Below, one piece after another: positions 21,353 to 29,448 of a stretch of DNA of 29,928 bases. Location of the stretch: contig JAAVYC010000235.1 in assembly GCA_022790905.1 (NCBI GenBank), positions 1 through 29,928 of the forward strand, in the 5' to 3' direction. Positions within the stretch are counted from its first letter, which is position 1. Each line of letters opens with the position of its first letter. The notes beneath the pieces were generated by a model. That model made no database searches. It worked only from the letters and a program-made list of their open reading frames with translations, and was not told the origin of the DNA. Source of the DNA: Lachnospiraceae bacterium (GTDB taxonomy: Bacteria; Bacillota; Clostridia; Lachnospirales; Lachnospiraceae). Both the position numbers and the translations under genes were made by a program.

Positions 21353-22578
21353 AATTCTGCCGGAACATAGGCGCGAATAAAAATCCCATCTTCCCGATAT
21401 TCCTCCTGTAATAATTCCCCTTTTCTTCGGATATCCTGGATAATTCCTGCCTTCTGATAAGAAATCGTCTCCTCGATCAGACGCTTTCCCTCTCTCAAAA
21501 TTTTTTCCAGCCTATCTTTTAGTTCCTCCAATCCATATCCGGTTTTCGCCGAAATATGAAGTGTCTCATCCGCTCTAAAATCATGCAGCGGCAAAGATTC
21601 TTCCAGCAAATCTGTCTTATTAAATACTGTGACAATTTTCTGCCCTTTGATCTCTAATCTCTGCAAGGTATCATAGACAATCTGTATCTGTTTATCCATC
21701 TGAGGATTCGACGCATCTACCACATGCAAAATAAGATCCGCATACTTCGCCTCCTCCAAAGTACTCCGAAAAGCGTCGATCAAATGGTGCGGTAATTTCC
21801 GGATAAACCCAACGGTATCCGTCAACAACATCTCTTGATCTCCTGAAAGCTCTAACACCCTTGTTGTCGGATCCAGAGTCGCAAAAAGCTGATCTTCCTC
21901 CAATACTTCTGCACTAGTCAAAGTATTTAAAAGCGTGGACTTTCCCGCATTCGTGTAGCCAACGATCGCCGCCACTGGTATCCCACTCCGTTTTCTCTGC
22001 TGCCTATTGACTTCCCGATGCATCTTGACTTCTTTTAATTCCCGATTCAATTGTGCCACACGGCTGTTAATCAGACGCCTGTCCATCTCGAGTTTCTTCT
22101 CCCCCGGTCCTCTTGTGCCGATTCCTCCCCCTAATCTAGAAAGAGATCGCCCAAGACCCGTAAGACGGCTGAGACGATATTTTAGCTGCGCCAATTCCAC
22201 CTGTATTTTTCCCTCACTCGTGGAAGCCCTTGCCGCAAAAATATCAAGTATGATCAGCGTCCGATCCATCACTTTTGTCTCCAACAGCTCCTCTAAATTT
22301 TTAAGCTGTGCCGGACTGAGTTCATCGTCACAGACAATTCCAGTCGCATCGGTATCCGCCAATAGTTCCGCAATCTCTTTTACTTTTCCGGTTCCAACAT
22401 AAGTCCCTGGATGAATCTTCTCCCGCTTTTGAATGATCATTCCTGCGACAACTGCTCCTGCTGTACGAACCAATTCCTTTAATTCCTCTATCGAGTCCTC
22501 GGCATCGTCCCCATCCTGTTCCGATACCCCTACTAAAATCACACGTTCCGCTTCTTTTCCAACTTCATAAAGTGGCAT
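21340..22578 (-). CDS. hflX: Ribosome-associated GTPase HflX
   Basis: HflX binds the 50S subunit or 70S ribosome and splits stalled ribosomes under stress. The 412-aa product has the HflX-specific N-terminal domain with GTYVGTGKVKEIAELL (about 58-73), the glycine-rich linker LSRLGGGIGTRGPGEKKLEM (about 146-165), and the G domain: G1 GYTNAGKST (207-215), G3 DTVGFIRKLPH (about 260), G4 FNKTD (about 328). GGAGAGGACT precedes the ATG. It starts 9 bases after the TPR lipoprotein gene stop, so they form a two-gene operon that ends in the terminator at 21301-21329. Confidence 0.96.
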   Translation of the reverse strand: MPLYEVGKEAERVILVGVSEQDGDDAEDSIEELKELVRTAGAVVAGMIIQKREKIHPGTYVGTGKVKEIAELLADTDATGIVCDDELSPAQLKNLEELLETKVMDRTLIILDIFAARASTSEGKIQVELAQLKYRLSRLTGLGRSLSRLGGGIGTRGPGEKKLEMDRRLINSRVAQLNRELKEVKMHREVNRQQRKRSGIPVAAIVGYTNAGKSTLLNTLTSAEVLEEDQLFATLDPTTRVLELSGDQEMLLTDTVGFIRKLPHHLIDAFRSTLEEAKYADLILHVVDASNPQMDKQIQIVYDTLQRLEIKGQKIVTVFNKTDLLEESLPLHDFRADETLHISAKTGYGLEELKDRLEKILREGKRLIEETISYQKAGIIQDIRRKGELLQEEYREDGIFIRAYVPAEFYYM

Positions 22579-22587
22579 AGTCCTCTC

Positions 22588-23547
22588 CTATCTGGTCTTT
22601 AAAAATGTATACTCTCTGACGGCTTCTTCATCTTCTGGATATTCCTCTAAATATGCCCCCATTTTTTCTTTTGCTGTTGAAAAATCTTTCATATACTCAT
22701 AGGCGATAATCTCATTTTTTAACAACTCTTGTCGATTGGGATCGTCTTTTATTTTCAATCCAAGCTGAAAGTATTTCAATGCTTCTTCATAATTCTTTTC
22801 ATTCATCTGCATAAGTCCGAGCTTATTTAAGGCATCGCTGTCTTTTTCATTATCTTTTACATAATTTTCCAAAAGAGCCTGAGACTCCTTTGTTTTGTCC
22901 TCCGCCTGATAAACCTCTGCCAAATATAAAAGCGCCGTCTTATCATTTTTATCAATCGCTTTGTCCAAACTGCTCTTAGCCTGTCTGTAATCATCTAACA
23001 GATAATAAATATGTCCCTGCATGGCGTAATCTGCCGCTTCTTTCGGCTTAATATTCAGCGCTTTTTCTAAATACTCTCTTGCTTCCTCTTCCTGCCCTTT
23101 TTCCAAAAGATTTTCATAGATTCCCTCATAGACTTCATAATTCGTGCTTCCTGTTTCTACAGCTTTTGTATAATCTTTTAGCGCCTGCTCTTCTTTTTCC
23201 ATATGTAAATAGACACTTCCTCTTAGATAATACGCCTGCGCATTCTTTTCGTCATATTCAATCAGCGCCGTATAAGTCTCGATCGCGCTGTCATAATCTC
23301 CCTTCGCAAATTGGGCCGCCGCTTTATAGTAACAGATATCCAACTCTTCTTCCCCTATTTTTCCCAAGGACATATCCAAAGCCTTTTGAAAAGATTGAAT
23401 TGCTTTGTCATAATCTCCCTTTGCCATGCTGTTAATTCCAACTTTTCGGTATGCCTCCTGATTTTCTTTCTCTTTACTTTTACATCCGGTCATACCAAGC
23501 GCAAGAAGTAAACCAAGCACGATGACCATGTGTTTTTGAAATTTCAT
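22588..23547 (-). CDS. TPR-repeat lipoprotein
   Basis: A 319-aa lipoprotein from the ATG at 23547. The signal peptide MKFQKHMVIVLGLLLALGMT ends in the lipobox LGMTGC, with lipid attachment expected at Cys22, so it is anchored on the outer face of the membrane. The rest is a chain of about seven tetratricopeptide repeats (GDYDKAIQSFQKALDM, GDYDSAIETYTALIEY, KEEQALKDYTKAVETG, KNYEEALKYFQLGLKI and others), a scaffold for protein contacts. Its partner is unknown. A frame opening upstream at 23613 is unlikely: it begins inside the promoter, and GGAGATTT sits just before the chosen ATG. It precedes hflX in the same operon. Confidence 0.92.
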   Translation of the reverse strand: MKFQKHMVIVLGLLLALGMTGCKSKEKENQEAYRKVGINSMAKGDYDKAIQSFQKALDMSLGKIGEEELDICYYKAAAQFAKGDYDSAIETYTALIEYDEKNAQAYYLRGSVYLHMEKEEQALKDYTKAVETGSTNYEVYEGIYENLLEKGQEEEAREYLEKALNIKPKEAADYAMQGHIYYLLDDYRQAKSSLDKAIDKNDKTALLYLAEVYQAEDKTKESQALLENYVKDNEKDSDALNKLGLMQMNEKNYEEALKYFQLGLKIKDDPNRQELLKNEIIAYEYMKDFSTAKEKMGAYLEEYPEDEEAVREYTFLKTR

Positions 23548-23592
23548 ATAAATCTCCATTTTGTTTCTTACTGTATTTTTGTTATAGATTTC

Positions 23593-23620
23593 AGTATAGC
23601 AACTTTGCAACAAAAGTCAA
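23593..23620 (-). promoter_or_regulatory. Promoter of the TPR lipoprotein-hflX operon
   Basis: On the minus strand: TTGACT (-35, 23615-23620), 16 bases, TATACT (-10, 23593-23598). The -35 box lies at the very edge of the GC-rich folded element, which may therefore supply it. Confidence 0.7.
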
Positions 23621-23745
23621 ACGACAAGAAACAGCTCCTCGCGTTCCTCATGTTCGCGGAAGGCGCCAAATTGGAATGCCTGCATTCCAGCCTGGCTTAT
23701 GTCTTCCGCGCAAATAAGACGGGACACACCCTGGTATCCTATCCA
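23619..23745. repeat. Structured GC-rich intergenic element (probable interspersed repeat)
   Basis: A block of about 125 bases, clearly richer in G and C than its surroundings, between glgP and the lipoprotein gene. Three nested perfect inverted repeats are visible: CGCGGAAG (23655-23662) with CTTCCGCG (23703-23710), GCCA (23665-23668) with TGGC (23693-23696), and TGGAATGC (23672-23679) with GCATTCCA (23682-23689). No open frame of note runs through it and no protein function is suggested. It begins a few bases after the glgP stop and ends at the next promoter. It resembles small mobile or REP-like elements, but copy number cannot be judged from one window. Confidence 0.6.
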
Positions 23746-23751
23746 TACATT

Positions 23752-26019
23752 TTATAATTTCCAGATATCTTCGTTATACTGCTCAATCGTCCGATCTGAG
23801 GAAAAGAATCCTGCTTTACTAATGTTTATAAGCATCTTCTTCGCCCACGTCTTTCGGTCTTCATACTCTTGAAAGATTCGTTCTTTCGTCTGCATGTAAC
23901 TCCGCCAGTCTAATAGTGTCATAAACCAATCTTTACAAATCAACTCTTTATAGAGGCGCTCTAACTGTTCGGAGTTTCCAATCGCTTTTAACGTATCACT
24001 GATGATAAAGTCAACGGCTTTTTTAATATCCCGATCTTTCTCATAAAATTCTTTAGATACATAATCCGCTTTTTCATAATGCTCGATTACTGTCTCTGAA
24101 GACTCTCCAAAGATATAGATATTGTCCTCGCCGACCAATTCGGCGATCTCTACATTGGCTCCGTCCATTGTTCCAATGGCCACAGCTCCGTTCAGCATAA
24201 ATTTCATGTTACTGGTTCCAGAAGCCTCCTTTGAGGCGAGAGAAATCTGTTCATGGATATCACATGCTGGAATCAGCTTTTCTGCCGCCGTCACATTATA
24301 ATTTTCCACCATGATCACTTTCAAATAGGGACTTACCTGAGGATCTTCGGCAATCAATTCCTGTAAACATAAAATCAGATGAATAATGTCTTTGGCAATC
24401 GTATAGGCCGGCGCCGCTTTCGCCCCAAAAATTACAGTGATCGGTGTCTTTGGAAAATGGCCTGCTTTGATATCGAAATATTTGTGAATGACATACAGAG
24501 CATTCATCTGCTGTCTCTTATACTCGTGGAGACGCTTGATCTGGATATCAAAAATAGAATTTTCGTCGATATCGATTCCCTGTGCCTCCTTTAGATATTT
24601 TTTTAACCGAAGTTTTCCAGCTCTTTTCGTCTCTAAAAGGCGCTCGAGCACCGAATCATCTTGGACAAACGGTAAAAGACGCTCCAGTTCCCCCGCATCC
24701 TTTTTAAATCCGTCTCCAATCAAATCTGTAATCAATTTTGTCAGCTCCGGATTGGCGTGTAAAAGCCATCTTCTAAAGGTAATTCCATTGGTCTTATTAT
24801 TAAATTTTTCAGGATACAATTGATAAAAATGATGTAATTCATTCTTTTTCAAAATTTCCGTGTGCAGACGCGCCACTCCGTTTACGCTGAATCCATAGTG
24901 GATATCAATATGAGCCATGTGTACAAGTCCATCTTTTATAATATAAGTACTTTCCTCTTTGATGTCTCTGCGAACGCGATTGTCAAGCTGACGGATAATC
25001 GGCATCAGCTGCGGTACGGCACGCTCTAAATACTCCACCGGCCACTTTTCCAATGCTTCTGCCAAAATCGTATGATTTGTATAAGCGCAGGTCTTTTTTA
25101 CAATCTCTATGGCATCGTCTATCAAAATTCCCTGTTCCATCAAAAGTCGGATTAATTCTGGAATCACCATCGTAGGATGTGTATCATTGATCTGGATGAC
25201 GACATAATCCGCCAAATCATAGAGATTACTTCCTCTTTCCCGGGCCTCATCCAGGATCAATCTCGCCCCATTGCTGACCATAAAATACTGTTGGTAGACG
25301 CGCAAAATACGTCCTGCATCGTCGCTGTCATCGGGATATAAAAATAATGTCAGATTCTTTTCAATATCCTGTTTATCAAATGCAATTCCGTCTCTCACGA
25401 GATTTTCGTCTACGGTCTCAAGATCAAATAAATGCAATTGATTCGTACAATTTCCATATCCGGTCACGTCGATATCATACATCCTAGATTGAACTTTAAA
25501 ACCGCCAAACATAATCTCATATGTCTTGTCTGTCTTTTTCGGCCAGCTATTTTGTTCCATCCACGGATTTGGAACTTCCTTTTGTATATGATTCTCAAAA
25601 ACCTGACGAAAGAGTCCATAGTGATAATTTAAACCAATTCCATCTCCGTTTAGCCCAAGCGTCGCAATGGAATCCAAAAAACACGCTGCGAGTCTTCCAA
25701 GTCCTCCATTTCCAAGCGATGGCTCCGGCTCTAATTCCTCAATCTCAGATAGATTTTTTCCCGCTTTTTCTAATTCCTCCTTCACCTCTTCATAAATTCC
25801 AAGATTGATTAGGTTATTCGACAACAGCTTTCCGATCAAAAATTCCGCTGAAATGTAATAAAGTTTTTTCTTTCCCATATGTTTCTTCACTTTTTCGGAT
25901 GACATTTCTTTTGTCATTTCTAAAAGCGCTGCATACAGTTCCTCATCAGAACACTGCGCGATTTCTTTCTGATACTTTTTCGACAATACTTCCTGCAATT
26001 TCACACTCTTTTCCTCCAT
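23752..26019 (-). CDS. glgP: Glycogen/maltodextrin phosphorylase
   Basis: A PLP-dependent phosphorylase (GT35) that releases glucose 1-phosphate from alpha-1,4-glucans. The 755-aa product shows EPSLGNGGLGRLAACFLDSIATL (glucan/active-site loop), YVVIQINDTHPTMVIPEL, NKTNGITFRRWL, and SLASKEASGTSNMKFMLNGA, where the Lys (609, counting from 26028) carries PLP. GTMDGANVEI follows. It is shorter than the roughly 815-aa E. coli enzymes but of normal size for clostridial members. Starts at 26028 (TTG) and 26019 (ATG) are possible; neither has a good ribosome site, and I prefer the ATG. The gene lies 68 bases after the AI-2E-type permease gene; a separate promoter is not evident. Confidence 0.94.
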   Translation of the reverse strand: MEEKSVKLQEVLSKKYQKEIAQCSDEELYAALLEMTKEMSSEKVKKHMGKKKLYYISAEFLIGKLLSNNLINLGIYEEVKEELEKAGKNLSEIEELEPEPSLGNGGLGRLAACFLDSIATLGLNGDGIGLNYHYGLFRQVFENHIQKEVPNPWMEQNSWPKKTDKTYEIMFGGFKVQSRMYDIDVTGYGNCTNQLHLFDLETVDENLVRDGIAFDKQDIEKNLTLFLYPDDSDDAGRILRVYQQYFMVSNGARLILDEARERGSNLYDLADYVVIQINDTHPTMVIPELIRLLMEQGILIDDAIEIVKKTCAYTNHTILAEALEKWPVEYLERAVPQLMPIIRQLDNRVRRDIKEESTYIIKDGLVHMAHIDIHYGFSVNGVARLHTEILKKNELHHFYQLYPEKFNNKTNGITFRRWLLHANPELTKLITDLIGDGFKKDAGELERLLPFVQDDSVLERLLETKRAGKLRLKKYLKEAQGIDIDENSIFDIQIKRLHEYKRQQMNALYVIHKYFDIKAGHFPKTPITVIFGAKAAPAYTIAKDIIHLILCLQELIAEDPQVSPYLKVIMVENYNVTAAEKLIPACDIHEQISLASKEASGTSNMKFMLNGAVAIGTMDGANVEIAELVGEDNIYIFGESSETVIEHYEKADYVSKEFYEKDRDIKKAVDFIISDTLKAIGNSEQLERLYKELICKDWFMTLLDWRSYMQTKERIFQEYEDRKTWAKKMLINISKAGFFSSDRTIEQYNEDIWKL

Positions 26020-26087
26020 TGTTTTCAAAATGCTATACTACCATTCTTACAAAGATTATGCCTCGTTTACCTGGATAAAATTCTTTC

Positions 26088-27221
26088 TCACGATTCCATT
26101 TTATTTTTTCTTGCTAACCTCCATCTGACATTCTCTTTTAACAACGTATAGAGCACAGAAGAGATTGGTATAAATAAAACCATCCCAACAATGCCATATA
26201 ATTTTCCCCCGATTGTCACTGCCGCTAATACCCAGATAGATGGAAGACCAATGGACCCTCCCACTACATGAGGATAGATCAGGTTTCCCTCCACCTGCTG
26301 CAAAATCAGGAATAAGATTAAAAACCCAAGTGCCTGCATCGGATTTACCACTGCAATCAAAAAACATCCGACAATACATCCGATAAAAGCTCCCCAAATT
26401 GGAATGAGAGAGGTCACGGCAATCAGTACACTAATCATCATTGCATAAGGGATACGGAAAATAGACATCGCTATAAAAAATAGGACTCCCAAGATGCATG
26501 CCTCTAGACATTGTCCGGAAATAAACTTCTGAAATGTTATACTTGTAAGCTTTCCAACCTTCCATATATTTTCTGACACGGACTGCTTCAGATAAGCGTC
26601 TAACAGATATCTTGTCTGGCATTTCAGCTTCTCTTTTTGTGCCAAGATATAAATTGCAAAAATGAGTCCAATAAAAAGGTTGACAACACTCCCCAGTGTT
26701 CCACTTACCTTTGCCATTGCCAAAGAACCGGAATGACTCACCCAGCGATTTAAAAATTCCATCGTTTCATTGAGTATTTTCTCACTATTCAAATTCACCT
26801 GATTGATCGTATCCGCATATTTCGGAAATTGCTCTGCCATCTTCGCCTGGTAGAGATCTAAGTTGTGTATTGCTTCCGGCACCGCCTGCACGATACTGCT
26901 CACCGTCTTTGTGAGCTGCGGCACAATCAATGCCACAACTGCACTGATAATTCCAAACACAAAAATTAACGTGAGTAATATGGCAAAAGTCCTGCGCACC
27001 TTATCAAATCGTTTCCCAGCTAAGAGCCTGCGCTCAAAAAATCGCATCGGCACATTGAAAAAAAGTGCCAGCACAATCCCCAAAAGAAATGGGGTGAAGA
27101 TTACGATTAGTCCGACAAACCATTTGCACACATTCCCAAAATTCATCGCTACGGCAAACATAATGGCGGTAAAACTAATCAGTCCAAGTGCCGTTAAAAT
27201 TTTCTTTGTTTCTTTATTCAT
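26088..27221 (-). CDS. AI-2E family transporter (YtvI-like)
   Basis: A 377-aa membrane protein of the AI-2E/PerM family with about seven or eight hydrophobic helices, including paired N-terminal helices (about 8-28, 33-53), one near 75-97, and a C-terminal group. Family signs are the long loop before the central helices and the IPIWGAFIGCIVGCFLIAV and QQVEGNLIYPHVVGGSIGLP segments. Family members export small molecules or act as sodium-proton antiporters; the substrate here cannot be inferred. AAGGAG lies 7 bases before the ATG at 27221, so the longer frame opening at 27284 is not used. A -10-like TATAAT is present at 27291-27296. Confidence 0.88.
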   Translation of the reverse strand: MNKETKKILTALGLISFTAIMFAVAMNFGNVCKWFVGLIVIFTPFLLGIVLALFFNVPMRFFERRLLAGKRFDKVRRTFAILLTLIFVFGIISAVVALIVPQLTKTVSSIVQAVPEAIHNLDLYQAKMAEQFPKYADTINQVNLNSEKILNETMEFLNRWVSHSGSLAMAKVSGTLGSVVNLFIGLIFAIYILAQKEKLKCQTRYLLDAYLKQSVSENIWKVGKLTSITFQKFISGQCLEACILGVLFFIAMSIFRIPYAMMISVLIAVTSLIPIWGAFIGCIVGCFLIAVVNPMQALGFLILFLILQQVEGNLIYPHVVGGSIGLPSIWVLAAVTIGGKLYGIVGMVLFIPISSVLYTLLKENVRWRLARKNKMES

Positions 27222-27290
27222 TTCTCTACTCCTTGATTGTCTTTTTTTCGCAACTTTTGTCCTGTACCTAGAGACACGCAGCATATTTTC

Positions 27291-27296
27291 ATTATA
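27291..27296 (-). promoter_or_regulatory. Possible -10 box of the AI-2E family gene
   Basis: A perfect TATAAT on the minus strand about 70 bases before the start codon. No convincing -35 box is seen 16-18 bases upstream, so this is tentative. Confidence 0.35.
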
Positions 27297-27302
27297 TAGA
27301 AA

Positions 27303-27338
27303 GAGACTTTCGCTGCACTGTTCTACACCAAAAGTCTC
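27303..27338 (-). terminator. Possible weak terminator after the CNNM/CorC gene
   Basis: GAGACTTT (27331-27338, minus strand) pairs with AAAGTCTC (27303-27310) across a 20-base loop, followed by TTTC. Stem and T tail are modest. Confidence 0.4.
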
Positions 27339-27363
27339 ACTGTTTCATTACAAACCGGATTTT

Positions 27364-28638
27364 CTATGTCTCTTCGTTATCTTCCGGTTTTGGTAAAACC
27401 ATACGAATTTTCTCGACTCTGTTTTTATCCATCAGCTTTACGGTCAATTTTACGCCATCCTCTGTCACAATACTCTCGCCCGGCTCCGGAAAATGGTCCA
27501 ACAGACCTATCATATAACCGCCGATGGAATCATAATCCTCCGACTCAAATTTCAATCCCAGCTCCTCACATAAATCCTCCAAATTTTTAGAGCCGAGTAT
27601 CTCATATTCCCGATCGCCCAACCATACAATGGAATCCTCCTCATCGGTGTCATATTCATCTCTGATCTCACCGACAATCTCCTCCAAAAGATCCTCTAAG
27701 GTAATCAACCCCGCCGTAGCACCATATTCATCCAGCACAATCGCCACGCTGATCGACGAACTCCTCATATCCATGAATAATTCCGCTGTGTTTTTATGTT
27801 CATAGGTATAATACGGCTTCCTCAGGATATCCCTGATATGAAACTTCTCCTTTTTATCATACAGCAGCAAATCTTTCATGTTAATAATTCCAATGACGTT
27901 ATCGGTTGTCTCTTCATATACCGGAAGTCTCGTAAATTTATCCTCACGAAAAATATCGATCAATTCTTCATACGTACTGTCTACAGAAGCAAACGTCATA
28001 TCAATCCGCGGTACCATCACCTCTTTTGCCTGCGCATCTCCAAAATCGAACAAGTTATGGATCATCACTTTTTCTTCTGTCTCAATCACTCCTGTCTCAT
28101 GTGATACGTCCACAATGGTCCGCAGCTCCTCTTCTGTCATAGTATTCCTATTCGCATTCGGATCAATTCTCAGTATTTTTAAAAAGACCAATGCAATATG
28201 ATTCACCGCAAAAATAACCGGTGTCAGAACGCGCATAAACAAGTATATCGTCCTCGCATATGCAAGCGCGATCTTATCCGCATAAATCGTTGCAATCGTC
28301 TTCGGTGAAATCTCTCCAAAAACCAGAACTAAGAGGGTCAAAATTCCGGTAGCAATTCCGGCTCCTTTGTTCCCCAGAACTCTAATCGCCAGGGTTGTCG
28401 CAATCGAAGAAGCAGAGATGTTGACAATATTATTTCCGATCAATATAGCACTGAGCATCTTGCCCTGATCGTCTGTCACTTCTAAAACAGTCTGTGCCCT
28501 CTTATCTCCTTCCTCACTCAATTTCCTCATTCGTATCTTATTTACAGTTGTAAGTGCCGTCTCTGCAGACGAAAAAAAAGCAGACAGCATCAATAATATC
28601 ACCAGACTTATCAGCTGTATCGCCTCGCCCGAATCCAA
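27364..28638 (-). CDS. CNNM/CorC-type (HlyC/CorC family) membrane protein with CBS pair
   Basis: About 425 aa. The N-terminal CNNM transmembrane domain (about 1-180, with SAFFSSAETALTTVNKIRMRKL and FGEISPKTIA) is followed by a CBS pair (about 200-320, with EVMVPRIDM and TRLPVYEETTDNVIGIINMKDLL) and a C-terminal CorC_HlyC domain (about 345-420, with SIGGYMIGLLDHFPEPGESI). Family members transport or regulate magnesium and other divalent cations. I propose TTG at 28638 as the start, since AAGGAG lies 9 bases before it; a GTG at 28665 lies upstream of that ribosome site. It is preceded by AT-rich inverted repeats and a possible promoter. Confidence 0.9.
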   Translation of the reverse strand: MDSGEAIQLISLVILLMLSAFFSSAETALTTVNKIRMRKLSEEGDKRAQTVLEVTDDQGKMLSAILIGNNIVNISASSIATTLAIRVLGNKGAGIATGILTLLVLVFGEISPKTIATIYADKIALAYARTIYLFMRVLTPVIFAVNHIALVFLKILRIDPNANRNTMTEEELRTIVDVSHETGVIETEEKVMIHNLFDFGDAQAKEVMVPRIDMTFASVDSTYEELIDIFREDKFTRLPVYEETTDNVIGIINMKDLLLYDKKEKFHIRDILRKPYYTYEHKNTAELFMDMRSSSISVAIVLDEYGATAGLITLEDLLEEIVGEIRDEYDTDEEDSIVWLGDREYEILGSKNLEDLCEELGLKFESEDYDSIGGYMIGLLDHFPEPGESIVTEDGVKLTVKLMDKNRVEKIRMVLPKPEDNEET

Positions 28639-28666
28639 AAAATCACTCTCCTTTATTCTTAGCACG

Positions 28667-28676
28667 ACAGCGCTGT
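28667..28676. other. Palindrome before the CNNM/CorC gene
   Basis: ACAGCGCTGT, a perfect 10-bp palindrome in the expected leader of the gene. It could be an operator or a small hairpin; no more can be said. Confidence 0.3.
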
Positions 28677-28680
28677 TATA

Positions 28681-28706
28681 TTATGGAATAATATAACTTA
28701 TATTAT
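28681..28706. repeat. AT-rich alternating inverted repeats downstream of the ATPase gene
   Basis: ATAATATAA-C-TTATATTAT (28688-28706) is a perfect 9-bp inverted repeat, and the same half-site recurs to the left as TTATATTAT at about 28677-28685, so one half can pair with either neighbour. It overlaps the ATPase stop codon and the possible CNNM/CorC promoter. Confidence 0.55.
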
Positions 28707-28718
28707 GAAAAAAGGCAA
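28690..28718 (-). promoter_or_regulatory. Possible promoter of the CNNM/CorC gene
   Basis: On the minus strand: TTGCCT (-35, 28713-28718), 17 bases, TATATT (-10, 28690-28695). It lies in very AT-rich sequence and overlaps the end of the ATPase gene and the inverted repeats, so it is tentative. Confidence 0.35.
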
Positions 28719-29272
28719 TTCATTTTCAAAAGTTTTAAAGTAATTTTACAAATCTGATTGTCAAATTCTTCCTCCTCCCCAAAATTCTTTTTCTCTGCGA
28801 TTTTTTTCTGATAAAAATAGCCCAAATTCTTCTCATAATACTGCTCAAACCTGCAATGAAATGGAAGGACTCCGATCTCCTCCTCCTTTAACCGCCAAAT
28901 ATAACGACACATCTTTTCACTGTCTAAAAGATTCCTGTAGCTATTGCAAAACAGATAAAAGATATTACCAAAAATTCTGTGATGTTCCTGAAAATAGGTT
29001 GAGATGACACTTTTTTGCTGCGGAAACGTAACGACAACTGTATCTGCTATCTGAAATAATTTTCGCACCGTATCATCCATGTGATTTCCACAGTCCAAAA
29101 AAATATATTCTCTTCGATTTTTAAATCTTGTATTTAAAAGAGAAACAATCTTTTTGTAATTGTGAAATGTATAGACTGTGAGCCCATAATGGATCCGCAT
29201 TGCATTTGCTAAAATACTCATACTCTGCGCTGTCTTTCCCTCTCTAGATGGGCTCCAAAAAATAATGATCAA
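28703..29272 (-). CDS. Small MinD/TadZ-like ATPase with altered Walker A
   Basis: A 189-aa protein resembling ParA/MinD-type P-loop ATPases such as TadZ, which help place pilus or partition machinery, but shorter than the usual 250 or more. Residues 1-16 read MIIIFWSPSREGKTAQ; the loop SREGKT keeps GKT but lacks the leading Gly of GxxxxGK[ST]. YIFLDCGNHMDD (about 56-67) takes the place of Walker B, and VVVTFPQQKSVI follows as in MinD proteins. Charged residues dominate the C terminus. The start codon is TTG at 29272, with AGGAGG 7 bases upstream. No Tad-pilus genes are adjacent in the window. It has its own promoter, and a perfect palindrome lies just before the ribosome site. Confidence 0.72.
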   Translation of the reverse strand: MIIIFWSPSREGKTAQSMSILANAMRIHYGLTVYTFHNYKKIVSLLNTRFKNRREYIFLDCGNHMDDTVRKLFQIADTVVVTFPQQKSVISTYFQEHHRIFGNIFYLFCNSYRNLLDSEKMCRYIWRLKEEEIGVLPFHCRFEQYYEKNLGYFYQKKIAEKKNFGEEEEFDNQICKITLKLLKMNCLFS

Positions 29273-29285
29273 CCAATGACCTCCT

Positions 29286-29299
29286 AATCACCGGTGATT
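29286..29299. promoter_or_regulatory. Perfect palindrome ahead of the small ATPase gene
   Basis: AATCACCGGTGATT is a perfect 14-bp palindrome immediately upstream of the AGGAGG of the ATPase gene. In the transcript it would form a hairpin next to the ribosome site; in DNA it could be a repressor site. Confidence 0.45.
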
Positions 29300-29326
29300 G
29301 ATGGGATATTTGATAAGAATATTTTT

Positions 29327-29355
29327 ATCATACTGTATTTAACAGGAAATGTAAA
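29327..29355 (-). promoter_or_regulatory. Predicted promoter of the small ATPase gene
   Basis: On the minus strand: TTTACA (-35, 29350-29355), 17 bases, TATGAT (-10, 29327-29332). The transcript start near 29320 leaves a leader of about 48 bases containing the palindrome. Confidence 0.6.
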
Positions 29356-29393
29356 CTCACTTCTCAATTCAAATATCAATTAAATCATATTGA

Positions 29394-29428
29394 ATTGCCA
29401 ATCTCACCCAAAAGGCAAGACTGGCAAT
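29394..29428 (-). terminator. Terminator-like stem after the symporter gene
   Basis: ATTGCC (29423-29428, minus strand) and GGCAAT (29394-29399) close a stem of about 15 bp, with G-T pairs inside and a T-rich loop. The tail after the stem is AT-rich but not a clean T run. An adjacent AT-rich inverted repeat (CAATTCAA/TTGAATTG, about 29375-29397) overlaps it. Confidence 0.55.
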
Positions 29429-29448
29429 CTAATTTATCTTAAAAACAC

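Noticed and set aside
22007..22402. A 131-codon plus-strand frame in hflX.
   Set aside because: Antisense to conserved HflX motifs; no start signals.
23752..26019. Possible truncation of glycogen phosphorylase because it is shorter than E. coli GlgP.
   Set aside because: All catalytic segments are present in order, and clostridial members are of similar length.
26863..27396. A 177-codon plus-strand open frame across the AI-2E family gene.
   Set aside because: Antisense shadow of a real membrane protein gene; no ribosome site and no recognisable protein features.
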